Shown here in pieces: positions 1 to 9,246 of a DNA stretch of 64,000 nt. A model generated the notes under the pieces. The model was not told the origin of the DNA, made no database searches, and saw only the letters and a list, made by a program, of their open reading frames with translations. A program made the translations under genes and the position numbers. The DNA is from Candidatus Defluviibacillus avedoerensis (GTDB lineage: Bacteria > Pseudomonadota > Gammaproteobacteria > Burkholderiales > Burkholderiaceae_C). Position 1 is the stretch's first letter, and each line of letters opens with the position of its first letter. The stretch covers positions 1-64,000 of the forward strand of contig JADJBS010000005.1 in the NCBI GenBank assembly GCA_016703665.1. Reading direction: 5' to 3'.

Positions 1-826
1 GCAACCTGGGGCAGTTGTTTTGCGGGGCCAAGCTTGAAGCAGGCATGCGGGTGCTGGATTTTGCAGCGGGTTCGTGCTGGTTGTCTCGGATACTGGTGCA
101 AATGGGCTGCCTGGTCAGCTGCTGCGATGCATCTGCGACAGCGCTGGAGATTGGCAAAGAGTTGTTTCGCAAGTATCCGCCGGTGGCGGGCAGCTACAGC
201 CCACCTGATTTTTGTGTGTTTGACGGCGAGACGCTGCCGTTTGCGGATGGGGCATTTGACCGCGTGTTGGTGAATGATGCGTTTCACCATGTGCCCAATA
301 TGGCAACCGTGTTGGCAGAGTTTGCCAGGGTGCTCACGCCCGATGGCATCGTTGCCATGTCGGAGCCGGGGCGGTACCATTCGCGCACGGAAGAATCCCA
401 GTTTGAGATGAAGACTTTTGACGTGATTGAAAACGATGTGGTGCTGGAGGACTTGTGGGACATGGCGCGCGGCCTGGGCTTTGCCGACATCCGTATCAGC
501 CCACGCTGCGGACACCAGACATGGGCATGGCAGACTATCTGCAGTGCATTCAAGGTGCCGTGCCGCCTCCCGTTTTGCAAGGTCTTGCCCATGGCACCCA
601 GAGCCATTCAATCTTCTTTTGCACAAGCAAGCTGGCAGCCTTTGGTACACCCGGCCGATGCGCCAGACCAAGCCCATTCGCGCGACGATTTGATGAGGCT
701 TTTTACCTGGAACGTTACCCCGACATTGCCGAGGGACTGGCCCAAGGGCATTTTGCCGATGCCTGGCAGCATTACGACAGGCATGGCCGCCAAGAGGGTC
801 GCCGGGCGCGTTTCTTGCCAGGCTAA
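1..826 (+). CDS. Class I SAM-dependent methyltransferase, 5' end outside window, one frameshift
   Basis: A Rossmann-type methyltransferase, probably acting on a sugar or glycan end in the polysaccharide locus. The SAM-binding motif VLDFAAGSCWLS lies near the start, followed by LPFADGAFDRVLVNDAFHHV and LTPDGIVAMSEPG, the usual motif II/III pattern. The frame is already open at base 3, so the true start is upstream. Reading begins in frame 3 and must switch to frame 2 near 515-525, where coherent protein resumes (HSIFFCTSKLAAFG) and runs to the TAA at 824-826. The last 45 residues (FDEAFYLERYPDIAEGL, then HYDRHGRQEGR) form a short C-terminal repeat also seen at the end of the dioxygenase at 2628. 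A further indel around 660-690 is possible. The family call is firm; the substrate is unknown. Confidence 0.75.
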
Positions 827-836
827 TTGGTACACC

Positions 837-2631
837 ATGTTGCAATACCGACAACTTCCGCCTGTTTTGAGCCTGCTGCTGCTGGTGCGCAAAGACATAG
901 CGCAGTGGATAGATGTCTCCACTGCTGCAGGATGGGCCGACGCGATGGCGTGGTTTTTTGTCAGGGCGGTGCCAGAGTATGGGCTTGACGGGCGATTGAC
1001 CCCCGCACCTTGGATGGGTTGAACGCACCGGCCGAGCCCTTTGCGCGCCGAGCCTGGCCAAGACAAAGCCGCAGCCCAAGACGCCCTGGCCGGGCTTTCT
1101 GTCTTGATGGGGTTGACGTGGCGGCATCGCGCAGATGTGCAAAAGGTGTTTGATATTTCCAACCCCACGGGGCGTGCACAGTTCATTGTGTGGTTTTTGT
1201 CGCATGGGGTGCCTGAGCATCAGCTGCAGTCGCTGATGTCTGACGAATGGCGAACAAAGCTCTTGTCTCCCAGCCCATTCACCGCTGTGGCAGATCTGCC
1301 TTACCTGGGGCATTTGGCTTGGCTGGCCAGGCCCGATTTGCAGGCCGCTTTTGATTTGAGCACCCCAGAAGGGCAACAAAGCTTGCGGGCCTGGACGGAA
1401 CATGAGCTGAGCACCGGGCCCCATTTGCAGTGGCTACAGCAGCCTGCCTCTGCTTTCCGGCCTGTGCTCAGTGCAGTTCAGCAGCGCTGGCGCGCAAGAC
1501 CGGTGACCGCCCTGGTGTGAACCTGATTGGCTTTGCCCAAGGCGAACTGGGCATTGGTGAAGATGTGCGCATGGCGGTGACGGCGTGCGAAGCGGCTGGC
1601 ATTGCGTATTCTGTGATCAATATTTCCACGAGGGCCAATACGCGGCAGGCCGATGCCGCCCTGTCTGATGCACTCAAAAAGGCCAGCACAGCGCCCTACG
1701 GCATCAATGTGTTTTGCTTGACTGGCTTTGACACGGTTCGCGTTTTTTGAGCAGGGCTCAAGCCTGTTTGCCAATCGGTACAACATTGGTTGGTGGCCTT
1801 GGGAACTGCCGGTGTGGCCTAAAGACTGGCTGCCTGCGTTTGATTTGATGGATGAAATATGGGCAGCCACCGAATACACGCGCGCCATGTACAGCTCGGT
1901 GGCGCAGATCCTGTCCACCTGATGCCCTTGCCGGTTTGTGTGGACAGGCGCCAGCCTATCAGCCGCCAAGCCTTGGGCTTACCGCAAGCCCCTTTTTTGT
2001 TTTGTACATCTTTGACTTTAATTCGTACCTGCCGCGCAAGAACCCGTTTGCTGTTTTGCGCGCTTTCCGTCAGGCCTTTGTGGCGGACGATGCTTCGGTA
2101 GGTTTGGTCTTGAAGACGATGAACAGCGATCCCAGCAACCCGACCTGGCAACGGTTTGTGCGTGAATGCGCCAAAGACGCACGAATCACCTTGCTGGACA
2201 AAACGCTGGACCGTGGCCATGTGCTGGGCCTGGTCAAGGCCTGTGATGCCTATGTGTCTTTGCACCGTGCAGAAGGCTTTGGGCGCACCCTGGCAGAGGC
2301 CATGATGTTCGGCAAGCCCGTGGTCGGGACCGACTTTTCTGGCTCGGTAGACTTCGTGACCCCTGAAACAGGCTTTCCTGTCAAGTGGCGGCGCAGAGTG
2401 GTCAAGCAGGGAGACTACCCCTTTGTCACAGCAGCTGACCAGGCATGGTGGGCCGAACCAGATATTGCCGACGCAGCCGGGCCAAATGCGTTTGGCCTAC
2501 CACCGGGCAAATGACAAGGCCTATGCCCGGCGAGTGAAGGCAGTCGCCACCAAGCAGTTGAGCCCGCCCGCATTGGCAACCTGATCCAAAGCAGGTTGAC
2601 TGCCATCCAGCACCCTAAGCGCAGCATATGA
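837..2631 (+). pseudogene. GT4-family glycosyltransferase with N-terminal repeats, multiply frameshifted
   Basis: One long glycosyltransferase gene recovered by joining pieces from all three frames: 837-1020, about 1020-1040, 1041-1518, about 1515-1745, 1728-1920, 1920-2500 and 2485-2631. The N-terminal third has three copies of a helical-looking repeat around RADVQKVFDISNPTGRAQF and RPDLQAAFDLSTPEGQQSL. The middle contains GELGIGEDVRMA, typical of the GT4 acceptor side. The C-terminal GT-B half has FFVLYIFDFNSYLPRKNP and the donor-site pattern EGFGRTLAEAMMFGKPVVG. The restored end, near HPKRSI, gives a TGA that overlaps the next ATG as ATGA, supporting translational coupling and hence that the breaks are late or artefactual. 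At least five indels are needed. Donor and acceptor sugars cannot be read from sequence. Confidence 0.7.
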
Positions 2632-3683
2632 GTATGCATCACAGCGATAGCCAACCCGTGCGGCTGCTACCCGGCGTGCCACTGATTGAATCGCCATTCT
2701 TTGCAACAATGGCCCCGAATTTGGCTTGGGATGCTGAGACCCAGCGAATTGCCTTGGATCTACATGCCAAAGGCTATGCGGTGTTTGATTTTCCAGACCC
2801 TGCGCTTGATCAAAAGGCGGCGGCCATCAAGCGCGCGCTTCATGACCAGTTTGACTGGGCAATGTGGCATGACCACGGCCACCGAGACGGTATTAGCCTG
2901 CGCGCTTGGGATGTGTGGAAGCAGGTGCCGGATGTTCGCGCTATCGCAACGAACGCAGCGGTGATTGAACTCCTCAGCAAGTTGTATGGCCGTCTGGCCT
3001 GGCCGTTTCAAACGCTGAATTTTCCGGTGGGGACCCAGCAACATGTCCACTCAGATGTGGTGCATTTCAGCAGCAACCCAGAACGCTTTATGTGCGGTGT
3101 GTGGGTGGCACTGGAAGACATTACCCCTGACAACGGGCCGCTGGTTTACTACCCAGGCAGCCATAAGTGGCCCATTTATACCAATGAGCACATAGGGTAT
3201 TGCGTGAGCGACCATGCCCACAAACCAAGCCAGGCCATTTACGAGGCCATGTGGGCAGAACTGGTCAAAGCCAACCACGCCAAGCCAGAGTACTTTACCT
3301 GCAAAGCGGGCCAGGGCCTGATCTGGGCTGCCAACCTGCTGCATGGCGGCAGCCATCAGCTCGACAAGAACAAGACCCGTTGGTCACAGGTGACGCACTA
3401 TTACTTTGAAGGCTGTGCCTACTACACGCCGATGTGGTCGGATCCGTTTGACGGGTTGGTGTATTTTCGCGAGCCGATTGACATTGCGACGGGTGAGCGG
3501 CGCGCGAGTCAATATGCCGGTCACCGGGTGGCAGAAAATTTTATCGCGGATTCACGCAATGGGCACTTTGCGTTTGACGCTGATCTGTATTTGGCAGCCA
3601 ACCCGGATGTGGCTGCGGCAGGTATGCCAGCGCTGGAGCATTACCTGCGCCATGGCAAACATGAAAAGCGCCCTCTGCGATAG
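2628..3683 (+). CDS. Phytanoyl-CoA dioxygenase (PhyH) family protein with C-terminal repeat
   Basis: An intact 351-residue non-haem Fe(II)/2-oxoglutarate-dependent oxygenase. The HxD facial-triad start is H141-S-D143, the distal histidine is H239 in NLLHGG, and a 2-oxoglutarate-binding arginine is likely R251. PhyH proteins hydroxylate a range of substrates. In glycan loci they may modify a sugar, lipid or amino-acyl substituent, but this is inference. Residues about 312-351 (FDADLYLAANPDVAAAG, then HYLRHGKHEKRPL) form the same type of short domain that ends the methyltransferase at 1-826. The gene overlaps the preceding glycosyltransferase by 4 bases. It is one of the few unbroken reading frames in the first 8 kb. 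Confidence 0.8.
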   Translation: MSMHHSDSQPVRLLPGVPLIESPFFATMAPNLAWDAETQRIALDLHAKGYAVFDFPDPALDQKAAAIKRALHDQFDWAMWHDHGHRDGISLRAWDVWKQVPDVRAIATNAAVIELLSKLYGRLAWPFQTLNFPVGTQQHVHSDVVHFSSNPERFMCGVWVALEDITPDNGPLVYYPGSHKWPIYTNEHIGYCVSDHAHKPSQAIYEAMWAELVKANHAKPEYFTCKAGQGLIWAANLLHGGSHQLDKNKTRWSQVTHYYFEGCAYYTPMWSDPFDGLVYFREPIDIATGERRASQYAGHRVAENFIADSRNGHFAFDADLYLAANPDVAAAGMPALEHYLRHGKHEKRPLR

Positions 3684-3715
3684 CGTGGCCGAATGATGTT
3701 TGATATTGCTGATTG

Positions 3716-4695
3716 ATGAATATGTTAACAATACTGGTGGTGGGTGGTGGCGGATACATTGGCTCACACATGGTGTGGTTGCTTGGCCAAAAAAATGTAA
3801 AATTATTTCAATCGACGATCTTTCCAATGGTCACCAGGATGCAGTCCTTTATGGTGATTTTATATTGGGAGATATTGGTGACAGTGTTTTATTAAATAAA
3901 ATATTTAAAAATCATCAAATTGATTGCGTCATTCATTTTGGGTCTTTTATCCAAGTTGGAGAATCAACGTTAGATCCTGAAAAATATTATAAAAATAATG
4001 TATGTAACTCCATTGTATTGTTAGAGGCAATGCGAAATAATGGTGTAAATAAAATTATATTTTCATCAACAGCCGCTATTTTGGTAATCCTCAGTATATT
4101 CCAATTGATGAAGATCATCCAAAATTTCCAATTAATCCTTATGGACGAACTAAATTATTTGTAGAAGAAATTCTTGATGATTATGATAAGGCTTATGGCA
4201 TCAAATCAATATGTTTGCGTTATTTTAATGCCTGCGGATGTCATCCAGAAGCCTTGATTGGTGAGAGGCATTGGCCTGAAACGCATTTAATACCCTTGGT
4301 GCTGCAAGCTGCTTCTGGACGTCGTGACGCGATACAAATTTATGGTATTGACTACGATACGCCAGACGGTACCTGTGTTCGGGACTACATACATGTATTG
4401 GATTTGGCTGAAGCACACTGGTTGGCTTTGGAGCAATTGCAATCAAATAACATGAGTGCCAGATATAACTTAGGTAACGGAAGCGGTTATTCTGTTAAAC
4501 AAATCATTCAAATGGTTCGTGATGTCACAAATCAAGTTTTCTTGGTTAAAGAAATGCCAAGAAGAGCAGGTGATCCGGCCTATCTTGTGGCTGACTCCAA
4601 GAAGGCAGTTTGAATTAAATTGGACACCTAAATACGGTGACTACATGAAATCATTACGCACGCTGGAAATGGGAGTGTCAACAGGTAGCAAATGA
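3716..4695 (+). pseudogene. galE: UDP-glucose 4-epimerase-like (GalE), AT-rich and frameshifted
   Basis: A short-chain NAD-dependent sugar-nucleotide epimerase, expected to interconvert UDP-glucose and UDP-galactose (or the N-acetyl forms). Visible landmarks are the NAD-binding GGGGYIGSH near the start, the catalytic FSSTAA segment, the YxxxK in NPYGRTKLF, RYFNACG, and RDYIHVLDLAEAH. The protein is spread over three frames, with shifts near 3790-3800, 4075-4080 and 4605-4610. The start could be ATG 3716 or 3722. The stretch from about 3790 to 4210 is visibly rich in A and T, with many AAT/ATT/TTA codons, unlike all its neighbours, suggesting acquisition from another source. The C-terminus is unusual: after WTPKYGDYMKSL it lacks the usual tryptophan-rich ending. 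Confidence 0.7.
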
Positions 4696-6620
4696 TCAAG
4701 GGGTATCGACTCTGCCCAGCAAGAACTGACGTACTTTTTGGGTGCACTCTTCAATGCCTTGAAGCGATGTGTTGACCAGAACGTCTGGCGCAAATGGCGC
4801 TTCGTAAGGGCTGTTAACACCAGTCATGTTGGGTATCAACCCTGCACGTGCTTTTTTATAGAGGCCCTTGACGTCGCGTTGTTCGCAGGTTTCCAGTGGG
4901 GTGTCATACACTTCGACAAAGTTCGCCACCCAATCAACTCCCGCGCCATGTCGCGCTCCTGCCTAAAGGGCGAGATAAAAGCGGTCAGTACGATCAGGCC
5001 AGCGTCCATCATCAGTTTGGCCACTTCGGCAATACGGCGGATGTTTTCGACCCGGTCTGCATCGGTAAAGCCCAGGTTTCTATTGAGTCCCTGTCGGACG
5101 TTGTCGCCATCAAGGATGTAGGTATGCATGCCATGGCCATGAAGCTCAAGCTCCAGGGCGTTGGCCAATGTTGATTTACCTGAGCCCGACAACCCCGTGA
5201 ACCAGATGACCTTGCCTTTGTGGCCATTCAGTCGCTCTCGTTCGGCCCGGCCGATACTCAGCGACTGCGTGTGGACATTTTGCGCCCGGCGCAGGGTGTG
5301 GCGGATCATGCCTGCGGCAACGGTGGCGTGACTGAACCGGTCTACCAGGATGAAGCTGCCCAAGGCAGGGGATTGGTCGTAGGGGCTGAATACCAGCGGT
5401 TTATTGCTTGCCAGGGTGCAGATGGCAATGTCGTTCAGCTGTAACTGTGTGGCTGCGTTGTGGGCCAGTGTGTTGATATCGACGCGGTATTTCACATCGG
5501 TGAGGTTGACTGTTGCCCATTGGGTGGCGAGCTTGATGTCGTAGGTGCGACCGGCCAGCCCGACATCCTCGCCCATCCAGACCAGAGTTGCCTCGAATTG
5601 GTCTGTGCTGTCCAGGGGAGCTTGGCCAGGGCGATCACATCGCCCCGGGACGCATCGATCTCGCGGTCAAGGCGCAGTGTCACCGCATCGCCCTGGGCTG
5701 CGCTTTCGATCGAGCCGTCCATGGTCACGATTTCAGCGACCTTTGCCGTTTGCCCTGACTGCGTCACCCTTTATCTCGTCACCCTGGCGGACAATGCCTT
5801 CGGCCACGGTGCCGCTGAACCCACGGAAGTTTGAATGGGGTCTGTTGACCCACTGCACGGGGAAGACAAGCCGCTGGTGGCTTGGGCGAACAACGTTCAC
5901 GGTTTCCAGGTAGCCCATCAATGTGGGTCCCTGGTACCAAGGGCTTCTGGCCGAGCGCTCGGTGATGTTGTCCCCTTTAAGAGCACTTAAGGGGATGGCC
6001 GTGATGGATTCAAAACCCAGGGGCTGGGCAAAGGCAGCGAAGGCGGCTTCAATGTTGACATAGGTTGGCTGGTCAAAGTCGACCAAGTCCATCTTGTTCA
6101 CGGCCAGCACCACTTGGCGGATGCCCATCAGCGACGTTAAATAGGCGTGGCGCCGGGTTTGCGTGAGCAGGCCTTGGCTGGCATCGACCAGCAAGAGGGC
6201 GACATCTGCCGTAGAGGCTCCCGTTACCATGTTGCGCGTGTACTGCTCATGGCCGGGTGTGTCTGCCACAATGAACTTGCGTTGGGCCGTGGCAAAAAAT
6301 CGGTAGGCAACATCGATGGTGATGCCTTGCTCCCTCTCGGCTGCGAGGCCGTCAACCAGCAGGGCAAAGTCAATGTCGTTGCCTTGGGTGCCGTGCTTCT
6401 TGGAATCAGCCTGCAAACTGGCCAATTGGTCATCAAAAAGCTGTTGAGATTCCCATAGCAGGCGGCCAATCAGGGTGCTCTTGCCATCGTCGACACTGCC
6501 ACAGGTGATGAACCGCAGCAAATCCTGGTTTTGCTGTTGGGCCAGGAATTCGTCCATGGTTTGCGGTTGAGTCACGGTCAGTGCCTTGGATGGTGATTTG
6601 AGTTTGGGGTTGCGCAACAT
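4696..6620 (-). pseudogene. cysNC: Bifunctional sulfate adenylyltransferase subunit 1 / APS kinase (CysN-CysC fusion), frameshifted
   Basis: The fused GTPase subunit of ATP sulfurylase plus adenylylsulfate kinase, making PAPS from sulfate together with CysD. The CysN part has the P-loop GSVDDGKST (about residues 41-49), DTPGHEQYTRN and NKMDLVDF. The CysC part has GLSGSGKSTLANALE and DGDNVRQGLNRNLGF. About 641 codons, the normal size of CysNC. Three indels break it, each at a short homopolymer: 5767-5769 (one G too many), 5622-5623 (one A short in the coding sense) and 4929-4931 (one G short). Repairing them restores family sequence. It starts in a TGATG overlap with cysD. Placed inside a polysaccharide locus rather than a cysteine operon, it probably feeds sulfation of the glycan. 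Confidence 0.8.
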
Positions 6621-7546
6621 CAGAAATAGCCTTCCTGTTTCTTCTTTTCCATGCTGGCTGATGCATCACTGTCGATGGCACGACCCTGCCGCTCGGAACT
6701 GCGGGCGTTGACCAGTTCCAGGATGATCTCGGGCAGGTTGGCGGCACCTGACTCGATGGCGCCCGAAAGCGGGTAACAACCGAGGGTGCGAAAGCGGACC
6801 AGGCGCTCCTGAATCTGTTCGCCTGGCAGAAGGCGAAAGCGGCCATCGTCTACCAACAGGATCAAGCCGTCTCCGGACGACGACAGGGCGAACTTTGGCA
6901 AAGTACAAAGGCACCACGGGAATATTTTCCTGATGAATGTATTGCCAGATGTCCAGTTCCGTCCAATTCGACAGGGGGAACACCCGCATGCTTTCGCCTC
7001 GGTTCTTTTTGGCGTTGTAGAGGTTCCAGAGTTCTGGGCGTTGCTTTTTCGGGTCCCAGCGATGAGCGGCTGTCCTGAACGAAAAGATCCGTTCTTTGGC
7101 GCGTGATTTTTCCTCGTCTCGCCGTGCGCCACCGAACACCACATCGAACTTGTGCAGATCCAGTGCCTGCTTGAGGCCTTCTGTTTTGGTGATGTCGGTG
7201 TGTAAGGCGGACCCGTGGTCAAAGGGGTTGATGTTCTTGGCGATGGCATCGGGGTTGATGTGCACCAGCAACTCCATTCCGCTCATTTTGGCCTAGTGGT
7301 CTCGAAAAAGTTACATCTCCTGAAACTTCCAGCGGGTGTCCACATGCCTGATCGGACAAGGGGGGGGGCAGGATAACAAGCCTTTCGCGCCAGGTGCAAC
7401 ATGACCGAACTGTCTTTGCCAACCGAATACAACATGACGGGGTTTTCGGCTTCGGCAACGGCTTCGCGAAGAATGTGAATACTTTCGGCTTCGAGTCGCT
7501 TCAGATGCGGGGTCGGCGAGGTTTGCCGCCCCAGTGCGCTGGACAC
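6620..7546 (-). pseudogene. cysD: Sulfate adenylyltransferase subunit 2 (CysD), frameshifted and with two nonsense codons
   Basis: The catalytic subunit of ATP sulfurylase, a PP-loop ATPase forming APS with CysN. Clear landmarks are HLKRLEAESIHILREA, the PP-loop MLYSVGKDSSVML, FGGARRDEEKSRAKERI, FPLSNWTELDIWQYI and a C-terminus ending in EGYF. The chosen GTG at 7546 gives 309 codons, the usual family length, although the frame stays open upstream. Damage includes a run of nine Gs on plus (7360-7368) that is probably one short, an indel near 6873, and two in-frame stops, TAA at 7313-7311 and TAG at 7295-7293, where the family would have EMY and an RDH-x-AK stretch. The indels look like sequencing error. 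The two stops do not, so real inactivation is possible. Confidence 0.75.
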
Positions 7547-8077
7547 CTCAAGGATGGGCTGGTAGGCACCTGCCACGGTCGTGATGTGTTCGGTTGGGCC
7601 AGTGTTTCTCATGCATCCCACCAGCTTGCCATGTGGAAACACGGCAATGGTTTTGCCGATGTGCTGTTGCCGGCGACGAAGGCTGTGTGACACTGCCTCT
7701 GCGCTTGTGTCCCCAGCGGCGTTTACTTCTACCGGCACCCAGTACCGTGCACCGCGGGCGTCGTTGGCATGCAGGCAAACGGGTCCGGTCGGGGCCTGAT
7801 AGAGCTGCACAAACAGGATGAGTTGCCGTTTGCTCCGGGCCCTGTCCAGTGCCCACTGCAACACGACCTGGTTGGCGGGGCGATCAAGTTCATCACGAAG
7901 CTGAGTTTCAACAACTGGCAGCGGCCAAAGCTGGAGCTCTTGCAACCGGCGTTCGGCCGTGCGTTTGGTATCGGCGTTTCCGAGCTTCTGTAAATGCTGG
8001 AAAGCGATGTCCGTGTCCCACACTCTGTTGTCGCACAGGCCAAGCAAAACAGAAGAATTGTCGTGAAATGCATTCAT
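7547..8077 (-). CDS. Unrecognised ~177-residue open frame continuous with cysD
   Basis: I do not recognise this protein. It starts at ATG 8077 (MNAFHDNSSVLLGLCDNRVW), just downstream of an AT-rich non-coding stretch, and runs without a stop straight into the CysD reading frame. Codon usage looks coding, with G/C-rich third positions. There is no signal peptide, transmembrane segment or nucleotide-binding motif that I can see, and no PAPS-binding signature of a sulfotransferase. It could be an N-terminal extension of CysD, a separate gene joined to cysD by a lost stop, or a decayed remnant. Its position as first gene of the sulfate-activation unit suggests a linked function. Confidence 0.4.
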
Positions 8078-8280
8078 TTGATAAATCTATGAAATTCATA
8101 CTAAATATAACTTAATTCAGTCAATAAATTTTCGCATTGCAAATTAAGACAATCGTTTGAGTACCCACAACGTGGGGATTTGCTTGGGCAGGTTTGTGCA
8201 GTGTGCAAACCAGCGACCGATAGAATCGGCGCATCATTTGAGAATCATGTTGACGATGTCAACGCGGAACAAAGCAGGAC
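8078..8280. promoter_or_regulatory. AT-rich intergenic region between divergent cysDNC and gmd transcripts
   Basis: About 200 bases without a plausible gene. The left half (8085-8155) is strongly AT-rich, with stretches such as ATACTAAATATAACTTAATTC, while both flanks are coding and diverge. It is the natural site for two back-to-back promoters. I could not define a confident -35/-10 pair or operator by eye. Confidence 0.45.
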
Positions 8281-9246
8281 ATGCGCGCATTGATTTTGGG
8301 TATTGGTGGGCAAGATGGGGGTTATCTTGCCAAGTTCCTCTTGGGCAAAGGCTATGAGGTCTATGGCAGTTCGCGCGATGTGCATTTGATGTCAGGTCGT
8401 GGTCTGCATGCGTTGGGCATTGCTGACCGGGTGAGCTTGCGATCGATGGCCATCAATGACTTTCGAAGCGTCTTGACGGTGCTTGCAGAGGTGCAACCTG
8501 ATGAGGTTTACAACCTGGCGGGGCAAAGTTCGGTCGGGCTGTCGTTTGAGCAGCCTGTCGAAACCATGGAAAGCCTGGCCATTGGCACATTGAACGTGTT
8601 GGAGGCGATTCGGTTCCTTAGCCCCACAACGAGGTTTTACAACGCGGGTTCAAGTGAGTGCTTTGGTGATACCGGCGACACGGTGGCCGATGAAACAACG
8701 GCTTTCAAACCGCGTAGCCCTTATGCGGTAGCCAAGGCCACCGCTTTCTGGCAGGTGGCCAATTACAGGGAGGCCTACAAGCTGCATGCCAGCAGTGGCA
8801 TCTTGTTTAATCATGAGTCACCGATGCGGCCAGAGCGGTTTGTTACCCGCAAAATCGTGGCAGCAGCCTGTCGCATCGCACAAGGTTCAAAGGAATTGCT
8901 GACCTTGGGCGACATTGATATCCATCGCGATTGGGGTTGGGCGCCAGACTATGTGGAAGCGATGTGGGCCATGACTCAGCAGCCCCAGGGGGGCGACTAC
9001 GTGGTGGCGACTGGGAGGACTGTTTCTCTGGGGTACTTTATTGAAAGTGTGTTTGCTGAGTTGACGCTGGATTGGCGTGACCATGTGCGTAGCAACCCGA
9101 AATTGTTCCGGCCAAGTGATATTCGTCACAGCCATGGCAATCCTGCGCGTGCCCAGGCGGTGTTGGGTTGGCGCCATCAGCTAGAGGTCGAGGACGTGGT
9201 GCGTGAGATGGTTCTCTATCAATTGAACAAACCTGTGGCATCGTGA
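8281..9246 (+). CDS. gmd: GDP-mannose 4,6-dehydratase
   Basis: An extended SDR that converts GDP-mannose to GDP-4-keto-6-deoxymannose, the precursor of GDP-rhamnose, GDP-fucose or GDP-perosamine. The cofactor motif GIGGQDGGYLAK is at residues 7-18, the GSSECFG segment carries the catalytic S and E at about 124-126, and Y148xxxK152 (YAVAK) completes the active site. Other family marks are NLAGQSSVGLSFEQP, NHESPMRPERFVTRKI and HRDWGWAPDYVEAMW. 321 residues, intact. It opens the plus-strand transcript that continues, with a 4-base overlap, into the ABC exporter. No reductase or aminotransferase finishing the 6-deoxy sugar is visible here, so the final sugar is unknown. Confidence 0.9.
   Translation: MRALILGIGGQDGGYLAKFLLGKGYEVYGSSRDVHLMSGRGLHALGIADRVSLRSMAINDFRSVLTVLAEVQPDEVYNLAGQSSVGLSFEQPVETMESLAIGTLNVLEAIRFLSPTTRFYNAGSSECFGDTGDTVADETTAFKPRSPYAVAKATAFWQVANYREAYKLHASSGILFNHESPMRPERFVTRKIVAAACRIAQGSKELLTLGDIDIHRDWGWAPDYVEAMWAMTQQPQGGDYVVATGRTVSLGYFIESVFAELTLDWRDHVRSNPKLFRPSDIRHSHGNPARAQAVLGWRHQLEVEDVVREMVLYQLNKPVAS

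Noticed and set aside
608..1186. 192-residue antisense open frame near the left edge
   Set aside because: It crosses a gene boundary on the plus strand and has no recognisable motif.
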